5,726 nucleotides of DNA from Litorivivens sp047622145 (GTDB lineage Bacteria; Pseudomonadota; Gammaproteobacteria; Pseudomonadales; Spongiibacteraceae). The stretch spans positions 1 through 5,726 of the forward strand of contig JBLHMO010000177.1 in assembly GCA_047622145.1 (NCBI GenBank), read 5' to 3'. Of the stretch, positions 1 through 5,726 are shown piece after piece. The translations under genes were made by a program, and so were the position numbers. Each line of letters begins with the position of its first letter. Position 1 is the first letter of the stretch. Below the pieces are notes generated by a model. That model made no database searches. It had not been told where the DNA came from and saw only the letters and a program-made list of their open reading frames with translations.

Positions 1-2442
1 AATAAACCCTTTAAGCAATTCACGATAGAGCAGCTAGCCGGCGACCTACTGCCCGAGCGAACACAGGAGCAGTTGATTGCCTCTGCCTACAACCACTTAA
101 TCGTTCGTGTACAGGATGGCGTCGGTCTGGAAGCTATTCATAAATACCTGACTGAGCGCGTCGACAAGCTCGGCCAGATCTGGCTTGCCTCGTCGCTGGA
201 GTGCTCGCAATGCCACGACCACAAGTTTGATGTCTGGTCGCAGAAGCAGTACTACCAGTTTGCCGCCTTTTTTTCCGACTTAGATCGCATCGGTGTGTGG
301 TCGGTCGGTGTGTCGGGGAGTTCTACCGCGCCGCGTAATCCAGACGATGCCTACTTCAAACTGCCGCGCGTCTACATGCCAACGCCACAGCAAAAAGACC
401 GGCTCGCCGAAATCGATGCCGAACTAGCGCAATACCGTTCACAGTTTTTAGCCGATGAGAATCAAGAAAAAAGAGAAGCCGTACAAACATCGCTGCGCGA
501 GCAAGCCCGTCAATCAAAGGACTATTATCGCTGGATCGATCCCGCCTTTACGGAAACGTTAGCGGTCAGTGCTCAGGGCAGTACTGAGTTGGAGCGCGAG
601 ACCACTCGGCCTCCCGGCGGCAATGGCGCAATAGTCACCCAAGATATCCAATTTTTGAAACTAAAATCGGCCGAGCAATCCGGTAAGGACTATCAGCTAC
701 GCTTTACCCTTGAGCACGATCAGCTAAGCGCGTTGATGCTCAGAATTACCAAGCAAGGCGGCGACAGCTATAGTTTTAACGAACGCGATGAAGTTGCTAT
801 CTCCGAAGTTGAAATTTCCGTGCAGGACGGTGACAACTGGCGGCCCCTGAAAATTGCGCGCGCCGAAAGCACTGATCTGGGTAGTTTTAAGGAAAGCCGA
901 CTCATCGACGGCGACCGCAACAGCCACTGGAGTGTTCGGCCTGAGGACATCTTCAATAAATACCGTTACGAGCGCAAAGACGACCTCCTGCTGAAAACCA
1001 TTCACAACGAAGCCTTTCTCGTGTTCTACCTGGATGAACCCCTGCAGAACAGCAATGGCAGTGTCGTGCAGGTAAAAATTACCCACCGCGATGAACCCAG
1101 TCGAGCGCGCAGTATTAACCTTGCCTATACCCCCATGCTGGCTGCCAGCCCCTTTCAAAAACATGCCGCCGGCCCCGTTGCGAGCGCGGGCTGGATGCGT
1201 GCTACGCGTCAGGGACTGTACAACTTTGCCCACAAGTACATTTTCTTCACTGACTTCTGGGACTTCAGCGCATCGCAAGTGTTTACCTGGATGGCAACCA
1301 AGGCCGGTGTGTCGGCACCGGTGCCCTTCAATGACATCATGAAGTCAGTGCTCGCAACCATCAAAGAGCGCTTCGCCTATGTCGAAATATTCCAAGATCA
1401 CGTGCTGCTACGTTCGCCGCCGTTTCGTGATCTGGGAATGCAGATTCGGTTGCTGGAACGCGAAAAAGAAAAAATCTGGGGTGAAGTTGATCGCAGCTGG
1501 GTGTCAGACACCTCGACCAAGAGTTGGCCGGTCAGAGTGCTTAAGGGTGGGCAGATCAGCGACACCACGGGCGAACGCGTCGAACCCGGACTGCCTGATT
1601 TTCTCAACGGCACTCAACAAGAGAGCTTAACGCGTTTAGACCTCGCGCAATGGGTGGTGGCGGATAACAATCCGCTAACCAGCAGAGTGATGGTCAATCG
1701 AATCTGGCGCCTGCTGATGGGCAATGCGCTGGTGTCCACACTGGAAGAATTTGGCAGTGGCGGCGAATTGCCGAGTCACCCAGAGTTGCTGGATTGGTTG
1801 GCGGCGGAATTTGTTGCCAGCGGCTGGGATATAAAACACCTGATGCGGCTGATTGTCAGCTCATCGGCCTATCGTCAGCAGTCCCTGCCAACGCCCGAGT
1901 TAGAGGCGACAGACCCCGAGAACCTGTTTTTTGCACGCCAAAGCCGCTTCCGCATTGACGCCGAATTTGTTCAGGACTTTATCCTCAAGTCGGGAGACAT
2001 GCTGCAGCTTGGGCTCTACGGCGAGCACACGGTTCATGGCAAGTCGGCCGCCGCAGACCGCAATCGCCGAAGTGTCTACCTGTTGCGCCACAATATTACT
2101 GTACAACCGGCGTTGAAAGCCTTTGGCGCCCGCCCTCGCGAAAAAAGCGTGATTCATCGATCCGAGAGCATCAGCCCCATTCAGGCGCTGGCAAGCCTGA
2201 ATCAGCCGCTGGTTATTGAGGCCTCGCAACACTTAGCCGATAGCGTTTTAGAAAACACGGGAGCAGATGCCGCAGCTGGTCAACGCTGGTTGTATCGAAA
2301 GATATTGCAGCGCGAGCCACTACCTGCCGAGCGAGCACTGTTTGATCAAGTGCTTGACGACGTGGGTGCAGTCAGTCGCGATTTTTGGGTGAATCAGGCG
2401 CGAACCCTGTTGAGTCTGCGCGAAGCGAGTCTTAGAAGTTGA
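1..2442 (+). CDS. DUF1549/DUF1553 (PSCyt2-PSD1) planctomycete-type cytochrome-like protein, 5'-partial
   Basis: The frame is open from base 1 to the TGA at 2440-2442, giving 813 residues; the true start lies off the left edge. Numbering from the first visible codon, residues 1-95 are the end of a DUF1549 domain: FTIEQLAGDLLP at 7-18 and CSQCHDHKFD from C68, where C68, C71 and H72 form a CxxCH motif able to bind c-type haem covalently. Residues 131-172 are charged and probably helical. Residues about 185-370 resemble the jelly-roll, carbohydrate-binding-like insert of this family, with LIDGDRNSHW at 301-310. Residues 543-790 are DUF1553, with NPLTSRVMVNRIW (557-569) followed by SHPELLDWLA and a conserved serine-rich SSSAYRQQS stretch. 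Family members are usually about 800-1100 residues, so perhaps 150-300 N-terminal residues (signal peptide and rest of DUF1549) are missing. The family is exported and its biochemical role is unknown. It is commonly encoded beside DUF1501, as here. Family assignment is firm; haem attachment and sugar binding are inferred. Confidence 0.93.
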   Translation, partial: NKPFKQFTIEQLAGDLLPERTQEQLIASAYNHLIVRVQDGVGLEAIHKYLTERVDKLGQIWLASSLECSQCHDHKFDVWSQKQYYQFAAFFSDLDRIGVWSVGVSGSSTAPRNPDDAYFKLPRVYMPTPQQKDRLAEIDAELAQYRSQFLADENQEKREAVQTSLREQARQSKDYYRWIDPAFTETLAVSAQGSTELERETTRPPGGNGAIVTQDIQFLKLKSAEQSGKDYQLRFTLEHDQLSALMLRITKQGGDSYSFNERDEVAISEVEISVQDGDNWRPLKIARAESTDLGSFKESRLIDGDRNSHWSVRPEDIFNKYRYERKDDLLLKTIHNEAFLVFYLDEPLQNSNGSVVQVKITHRDEPSRARSINLAYTPMLAASPFQKHAAGPVASAGWMRATRQGLYNFAHKYIFFTDFWDFSASQVFTWMATKAGVSAPVPFNDIMKSVLATIKERFAYVEIFQDHVLLRSPPFRDLGMQIRLLEREKEKIWGEVDRSWVSDTSTKSWPVRVLKGGQISDTTGERVEPGLPDFLNGTQQESLTRLDLAQWVVADNNPLTSRVMVNRIWRLLMGNALVSTLEEFGSGGELPSHPELLDWLAAEFVASGWDIKHLMRLIVSSSAYRQQSLPTPELEATDPENLFFARQSRFRIDAEFVQDFILKSGDMLQLGLYGEHTVHGKSAAADRNRRSVYLLRHNITVQPALKAFGARPREKSVIHRSESISPIQALASLNQPLVIEASQHLADSVLENTGADAAAGQRWLYRKILQREPLPAERALFDQVLDDVGAVSRDFWVNQARTLLSLREASLRS
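202..216 (+). other. CxxCH motif codons in the DUF1549 domain
   Basis: These bases encode C-S-Q-C-H, followed directly by D-H-K. The DUF1549 (PSCyt2) family is defined around this CxxCHDHK signature, which fits covalent haem c attachment after export. Haem loading has not been shown by anything in the sequence itself. The usual proline after the HKFD/HKYD block is replaced here by valine (HKFDVW). Confidence 0.7.
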
Positions 2443-2477
2443 TAGCCTACAACACGCTGTGCCACTGCGCAGCGAAT

Positions 2478-2481
2478 GGAG
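2478..2481 (+). promoter_or_regulatory. Shine-Dalgarno site of the DUF1501 gene
   Basis: GGAG, within a purine run GGAGAGAGAG, lies seven bases before the ATG at 2489. An in-frame GTG exists ten codons earlier at 2459, but it has no comparable purine tract at proper spacing. Starting at 2489 also puts the twin arginines at residues 3-4, as expected for a signal peptide. The site therefore decides the start. Confidence 0.75.
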
Positions 2482-2488
2482 AGAGAGC

Positions 2489-3850
2489 ATGAAACGTCGG
2501 CAGATGTTGCGAGCACTGGGCCTTTATTCTGGCACTGCGGCTCTTAATCTGAGCGTGATGGGTAGCAGTGTTTTTGCTAGTTCTAGCGCCGCCCCCGAGT
2601 ACCCAATATTCACGGGTTTACATTTTGTGCCGCGGGCAAAGCGTGTTATTTTTATATGGCAACAAGGCGGTATGTCGCCCTACGAGTCTTTCGAAAATAA
2701 AGCTATTCTTCACCGCTTGCACGATACCTCACCGGCAAAATACAAAAGCCAGTGTTCGGTGGCCTGCCTGAAACCCATTTATGGCTTCAGTCACCAGGGC
2801 GAATCGGGCATAGAGATGACCGATCAGTTTCCCCATCTTGGCAAAGTGATTGACGAGATGACGGTCATCAAAACCCTGCAGAATTTCGCACCCGCCCACC
2901 CTCAGGCGAGCAATTTTCTGTTTACGGGAGAGCGCCTTAACGACAAACCCTCACTCGGTGCGTGGGTAAACTATGGTATTGGCAGCGACAATCCTCATTT
3001 GCCCGGCTTTGTAGCCCTAGGTGACGCGCGCAATATTAGCAATGGTTTCCTGCCCAGCGATCTGCACGGCGTTTATTTTAATACCGATGGTAATGCCCTC
3101 GATTTTCTGGAGCGGCCATCCAGTGTGAGTTCTCGGCAGCAACACAGCGCCGTACAGCAAGTCGCAGCACTCGACCGCTTGTATGCCCAGCGTCAGAGCG
3201 ATAACAAGGGCAACGCCCACGGCAATGTGTTCGAGCTTGCCCACAAGATGCAATCATCGATCCCTAGGGTGCTCGATCTAGCGTCAGAACCGGACTTCAT
3301 ACACGAGCAATACGGTTTGAACGATGAATCCACCCGAAAAATGGGCGTCGATCTTCTGTCGGCGCGTCGCTTGCTGGAGGAGGGAGTGCGTTTTGTGCGC
3401 GTTACCGACACCGGCTGGGATCATCACACCGGATTGGAAACACAGTTTCCAATAAAAGCCCGCGGGCTCGATCAGCCTTTGAGTGCTTTGATATCAGACT
3501 TAAAGCAGCGCGGTATGCTCGACGATACCCTGGTTGTGGTTGCGGGCGAGTTTGGCAGAACGCCATTCAATGAAGGGAAAATCATCGGTGGTTTCGGTCG
3601 GGGGCACAATCCTGATGCAGGTATCGTGATGATGGCTGGAGGCGGAATAAAAAAGGGATTTGTTTACGGCGAAACCGATGAATTCGGATTCGACACCGTA
3701 AAAAATCCGGTCAATGTGAACGATCTGAATGCCACTATCCTCCACGCGCTGGGTCTAGACCACAATCGTCTGACCTATGAGTTGGGTGGTCGCACCTTTA
3801 GACCTACCGGTGTTGGTGAATGCAAAGTCATTCACGAACTGTTTAGCTAA
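2489..3850 (+). CDS. DUF1501 family exported protein (alkaline phosphatase/sulfatase-like fold)
   Basis: This complete gene encodes 453 residues, ending at TAA 3848-3850. The N-terminus MKRRQMLRALG followed by a hydrophobic stretch and VFA at 28-30 is a Tat-like signal peptide with probable cleavage near A30. DUF1501 hallmarks follow in order: KRVIFIWQQGG (51-61) with the GGxS strand-loop, PSLGAWVNYGIG (155-165), LLSARRLLEEGVRFVRV (289-305), GWDHH (309-313), DDTLVVVAGEFGRTP (345-359), GRGHNP (370-375), AGGGIKKG (383-390), and a C-terminal TGVGECKVIHELF close to the usual end of the family. The family is distantly related to alkaline phosphatases and sulfatases, but its substrate is unknown. 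From memory of relatives, the acidic positions of GGPSxxDxFD and GRDHN are altered here to E66, E69 and G372. The protein probably acts in the periplasm with the product of the gene 46 bases upstream. The family assignment is strong; enzymatic activity is uncertain. Confidence 0.94.
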   Translation: MKRRQMLRALGLYSGTAALNLSVMGSSVFASSSAAPEYPIFTGLHFVPRAKRVIFIWQQGGMSPYESFENKAILHRLHDTSPAKYKSQCSVACLKPIYGFSHQGESGIEMTDQFPHLGKVIDEMTVIKTLQNFAPAHPQASNFLFTGERLNDKPSLGAWVNYGIGSDNPHLPGFVALGDARNISNGFLPSDLHGVYFNTDGNALDFLERPSSVSSRQQHSAVQQVAALDRLYAQRQSDNKGNAHGNVFELAHKMQSSIPRVLDLASEPDFIHEQYGLNDESTRKMGVDLLSARRLLEEGVRFVRVTDTGWDHHTGLETQFPIKARGLDQPLSALISDLKQRGMLDDTLVVVAGEFGRTPFNEGKIIGGFGRGHNPDAGIVMMAGGGIKKGFVYGETDEFGFDTVKNPVNVNDLNATILHALGLDHNRLTYELGGRTFRPTGVGECKVIHELFS

Positions 3851-3854
3851 GGGG
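3849..3854 (+). promoter_or_regulatory. Shine-Dalgarno site of the membrane cytochrome gene
   Basis: AAGGGG overlaps the stop codon of the preceding gene and ends five bases before the ATG at 3860. An in-frame GTG at 3854 sits inside this site and so cannot use it, which favours the ATG two codons later. The overlap of stop codon and ribosome site suggests translational coupling with the DUF1501 gene. Confidence 0.75.
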
Positions 3855-3859
3855 TGTCC

Positions 3860-5422
3860 ATGACGGCATTTATCGCAAGCTTGGCCGCTGCAATCGGGTT
3901 TATTGGCGACTTCCATCCCATTGTCGTGCATTTCCCGTTGGCCTTGTTGCCTACAGCCTTATTGCTGAAGCTGTACAACTGGCGAAGACCCTCAATCGGC
4001 GGCGACCGGATTGTTATCACGCTACTGACACTTGCGTTTAGCTTCGCTGCGCTTGCGGTGCTGCTGGGTGCAACAACGCGCAGCGTTAATGGCTTCAGTA
4101 GTGCGGGGGTGGATCACCACGCGATATTTGGGCTTGTGACACTATGTGCATTAGGTTTGTCCCTGTACTTACATCTTTGTGCCGATAGTGCCGGCCGGCT
4201 GTTATTCCGATTGCGGCCTTGGGCTCGCAGCTTGTTGAACGGCACTTGGCGGTTCTTAGTGCTGAGCATCAGAGTTTTAAAATGGTTGGTGATGCTGCTG
4301 TTGTTTCCGGTGGTCTTATTATTTTGGTTGCTTCAAATAATAGCCCGCCGAATTGGCCCATTCATGCGCACAATTGCTGCAGTGCGACGCCGCTTCAGCG
4401 CGATGTGGACAAGCACAAAACAATTACTCCGAAGACTGGGGTCTTGGTTTTCGGCTAGGTTCACCAGAATGCTAACGTCTGTGCCGGCTTGGCAGAATGC
4501 CAGCCTGTTGGCCTGTCTGGTGCTAATAGGCACTACCGGGTTGCTGGGCGCAGACCTGAGTCATGGCGAAGGACATCTAACCCGCAATATGCCGCCTGCC
4601 TTGCAAGCCTTGCTGGGCGCCGATAACCATGGCGAGGCTAATCTGCAATTGGATCGCGCCTACTTCGAGCAGGAAGTGCTGCCGGTCTTCCGGCGCTCCT
4701 GCGTCAAATGTCATGGAGAGGAAAAACAAAAAGCAGGTCTCAGGCTCGACAATTACGCGGCCCTAGTCGAAAGTCGTGTTGTACGCTACCAGCAGCCCTA
4801 TAATAGCGAGTTGCTAAAACGCTTATTGTTGTCTCGGGATAATCCCGCCGCCATGCCGCCTCAGGGCAAAAGCCGTGAAGTGCATCCCGAAGATTTCAGT
4901 CGAATCATCAACTGGTTGCAGGGCCACTCTCTGGAATCGTTAGCGCAGCAATCCGGGGGTATGCCAGAAGCCTTAAAACAGCTGGCCAGCCGAATGCCTG
5001 CCGTGGGCGACGAGGACTTGGCGGCGCTTGCAGAGATCGAAGGCCTGCGTATACACCGGCTGGTTCAGAATTACGATTTGCTGGTGGTGAATCTTGCCTA
5101 TGTCGCTCCTTCCAAGCTGCCGGAGGCAAGTTTGCGCATAGCGGCCGTTGCTGAGAATATCGTCGATATCAGCTTTACCGGACTGCAGCTAGATAATGAG
5201 CAATGGCAAGCACTAGCCGGTATGCGTAATCTCCAGCGTCTAAATTTGCGAAACAGTAATGCTGGTAATAGCGATCTGAAAATGATGGAATCACTGCACA
5301 GGCTTGAATGGTTAAACCTTTTTGGCAGTGCAGTTGATATAGACGAAAAAGCGCTTAAACTGCTATTGCCCTCACTGCAGCACGTTTATCTTAGCTCGCC
5401 CGAAACACTTGCTATCGACTAG
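3860..5422 (+). CDS. Membrane-anchored planctomycete-type cytochrome c with DUF2231-like N-terminus and leucine-rich repeats
   Basis: The product has 520 residues from the ATG at 3860. Hydrophobic segments lie at about 19-39, 51-72, 87-107, 131-162 and 213-232. The first carries the DUF2231-like FHPIVVHFP motif (H19, H24), and VDHHAIFG (84-91) matches the histidine motif that starts the third helix in relatives. ADLSHGEGHLT (231-241) corresponds to the conserved LTHG-type motif after the last helix. The cytochrome domain (PSC1 type) runs from about 265 to 357: YFEQEVLPVFRRSC, then C281-V-K-C284-H285 as the haem site, and M332 in AAMPPQGK as the likely axial methionine. Residues 433-516 hold degenerate leucine-rich repeats. 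This domain order is known in the family. It probably sits in the inner membrane with haem and repeats facing the periplasm, serving electron transfer or docking for the two upstream products. The gap to the previous gene is nine bases. The segment 110-205 is longer and more basic than I expect for relatives. Confidence 0.9.
   Translation: MTAFIASLAAAIGFIGDFHPIVVHFPLALLPTALLLKLYNWRRPSIGGDRIVITLLTLAFSFAALAVLLGATTRSVNGFSSAGVDHHAIFGLVTLCALGLSLYLHLCADSAGRLLFRLRPWARSLLNGTWRFLVLSIRVLKWLVMLLLFPVVLLFWLLQIIARRIGPFMRTIAAVRRRFSAMWTSTKQLLRRLGSWFSARFTRMLTSVPAWQNASLLACLVLIGTTGLLGADLSHGEGHLTRNMPPALQALLGADNHGEANLQLDRAYFEQEVLPVFRRSCVKCHGEEKQKAGLRLDNYAALVESRVVRYQQPYNSELLKRLLLSRDNPAAMPPQGKSREVHPEDFSRIINWLQGHSLESLAQQSGGMPEALKQLASRMPAVGDEDLAALAEIEGLRIHRLVQNYDLLVVNLAYVAPSKLPEASLRIAAVAENIVDISFTGLQLDNEQWQALAGMRNLQRLNLRNSNAGNSDLKMMESLHRLEWLNLFGSAVDIDEKALKLLLPSLQHVYLSSPETLAID
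4700..4714 (+). other. Haem c attachment motif (CVKCH) codons
   Basis: These bases encode C281, V, K, C284 and H285 of the membrane cytochrome, followed by GEEKQKAGLRLD, a sequence typical of planctomycete-type cytochrome c domains. A methionine 47 residues after the histidine (M332, in AMPPQGK) fits the sixth haem ligand. Binding is inferred from the motif and its family. Confidence 0.85.
5156..5407 (+). repeat. Degenerate leucine-rich repeats encoded at the 3' end of the cytochrome gene
   Basis: Residues 433-516 contain three to four units with spacing of about 23-26 residues: NIVDISFTGLQL, MRNLQRLNLRNSNA, LHRLEWLNLFGSAV and LPSLQHVYLSSPET. They match the LxxLxLxxT pattern found at the C-terminus of related proteins. 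The last unit is weakest and the protein ends a few residues after it. The repeats are in the protein only; there is no obvious DNA-level repetition. A protein-binding role is the usual reading of such repeats. Confidence 0.6.
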
Positions 5423-5508
5423 GGGCGATAAACCCGTAGCGAGAAATTTTTACTGTGGTTAGTGATAACGATAGATCAATAAAAATAAAACACAAGAAGA
5501 GGTAGTTC
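5423..5508 (+). other. AT-rich intergenic leader before the TonB receptor gene
   Basis: This 86-base gap is the only sizeable non-coding stretch in the window. It holds TTTACT at 5449-5454, a possible -35 box, with a poor -10 candidate TAGATC 17 bases further on. A small inverted repeat, GTTA-GTGA-TAAC, lies at 5458-5469. The 3' half is A-rich. No strong hairpin with a T run is seen, so the upstream operon may read through. A separate promoter for the receptor is plausible but weakly supported. Confidence 0.3.
5497..5502 (+). promoter_or_regulatory. Shine-Dalgarno site of the TonB receptor gene
   Basis: AAGAGG ends six bases before the ATG at 5509. It supports this start, which is also followed at once by a well-formed signal peptide. 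Confidence 0.75.
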
Positions 5509-5726
5509 ATGAGCAGCCGAAGCAAGGCATCGCTGGCGATTACAGCACTAGTTTTTGGCCTGACGGCGTACGCACAAGAGTCTAGTGAGGACAAGGCGCG
5601 CCCCGCCCAGATGATAGAAGAAGTTTTCGTCACCGTTAGCAAACGCACGGAATCTGTGCAAAAGGTGAGCGCAGCGGTCTCTGCGTTTAGCGAAGCGCTG
5701 ATCAAAGATAATAATATTCAGGGTTT
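5509..5726 (+). CDS. TonB-dependent outer-membrane receptor, 3'-partial
   Basis: The reading frame is open from ATG 5509 to the right edge, giving 72 complete codons. Residues 1-22 form a typical Sec signal peptide: a basic start (MSSRSK), a hydrophobic core (ASLAITALVFGL) and cleavage after AYA at 20-22. A short acidic linker follows. IEEVFVTVSKRTESVQ at 36-51 is a TonB box plus plug start, matching the common IEEVVVTAxKR..S.Q pattern of proteobacterial receptors. KVSAAVSAFSEALIKDNNI then leads into the plug domain. Full-length receptors are usually 700-1000 residues, so most of the plug and the whole barrel lie outside the window. The family uses TonB-ExbB-ExbD energy to import siderophores, vitamins, glycans or other bulky compounds; the substrate cannot be told from this fragment. 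Its position after the DUF1549/DUF1501/cytochrome genes suggests, without proof, a shared substrate. Confidence 0.9.
   Translation, partial: MSSRSKASLAITALVFGLTAYAQESSEDKARPAQMIEEVFVTVSKRTESVQKVSAAVSAFSEALIKDNNIQG

Noticed and set aside
724..1278. A 184-codon open frame on the minus strand inside the DUF1549/DUF1553 gene
   Set aside because: It lies wholly opposite a gene with strong family motifs on both sides, and its translation shows no recognisable domain; treated as a shadow frame.
4219..4458. A + strand alternative frame across the unusual basic segment of the membrane cytochrome, considered as a sign of a frameshift
   Set aside because: The main frame is unbroken through the segment and resumes with the expected last helix and SHGEGHLT motif, so no frameshift is needed.
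3860..5422. Fusion of membrane domain, cytochrome c and leucine-rich repeats as a novel architecture
   Set aside because: The same order of DUF2231-like helices, planctomycete-type cytochrome and C-terminal repeats is, to my knowledge, already known in this family; only the internal extra segment stands out.
5421..5451. Possible rho-independent terminator after the membrane cytochrome gene
   Set aside because: Only a three-pair GGG/CCC stem can be formed, and the T run (5447-5451) is too far from it; not a convincing terminator.
5458..5469. Small inverted repeat GTTA-GTGA-TAAC as a repressor operator
   Set aside because: Arms of four bases are expected by chance in an AT-rich gap and no regulator gene is visible in the window.
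5412..5705. Minus-strand open frame over the gap and the receptor start
   Set aside because: The + strand here has a ribosome site, signal peptide and TonB box in register, which explains the sequence better.

Overview
The window looks like a piece of a Gram-negative bacterial chromosome, most likely a marine-type gammaproteobacterium. Base composition is moderate, the genes have clear Shine-Dalgarno sites, and the right edge opens a TonB-dependent outer-membrane receptor whose plug start (IEEVFVTVSKRTESVQ) resembles proteobacterial receptors. The first three genes, however, belong to families best known from Planctomycetes and related bacteria: DUF1549/DUF1553 (PSCyt2/PSD1), DUF1501, and a membrane-anchored planctomycete-type cytochrome c with leucine-rich repeats. 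The organism call is inference. No rRNA, tRNA, transposase, CRISPR array or phage gene is visible.

Layout, all on the + strand: (1) positions 1-2442, the C-terminal 813 residues of a DUF1549-DUF1553 protein cut by the left edge; (2) positions 2489-3850, a complete DUF1501 protein with a twin-arginine-like signal peptide; (3) positions 3860-5422, a complete multi-pass membrane protein carrying a CxxCH haem site and C-terminal leucine-rich repeats; (4) positions 5423-5508, an AT-rich gap; (5) positions 5509-5726, the first 72 codons of a TonB-dependent receptor cut by the right edge. Genes 1-3 are separated by 46 and 9 bases and are probably cotranscribed. The receptor may have its own promoter or be read through from upstream.

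Working model (inference): the receptor imports a large substrate across the outer membrane. The exported DUF1549/DUF1553 and DUF1501 proteins act on it in the periplasm, and the membrane cytochrome provides or accepts electrons at the inner membrane. The substrate and the reaction are unknown. These families have long been annotated as domains of unknown function, so the set is a conserved but biochemically uncharacterised system. The most notable details are replaced acidic residues in the DUF1501 protein and an extra hydrophobic and basic segment in the membrane cytochrome.
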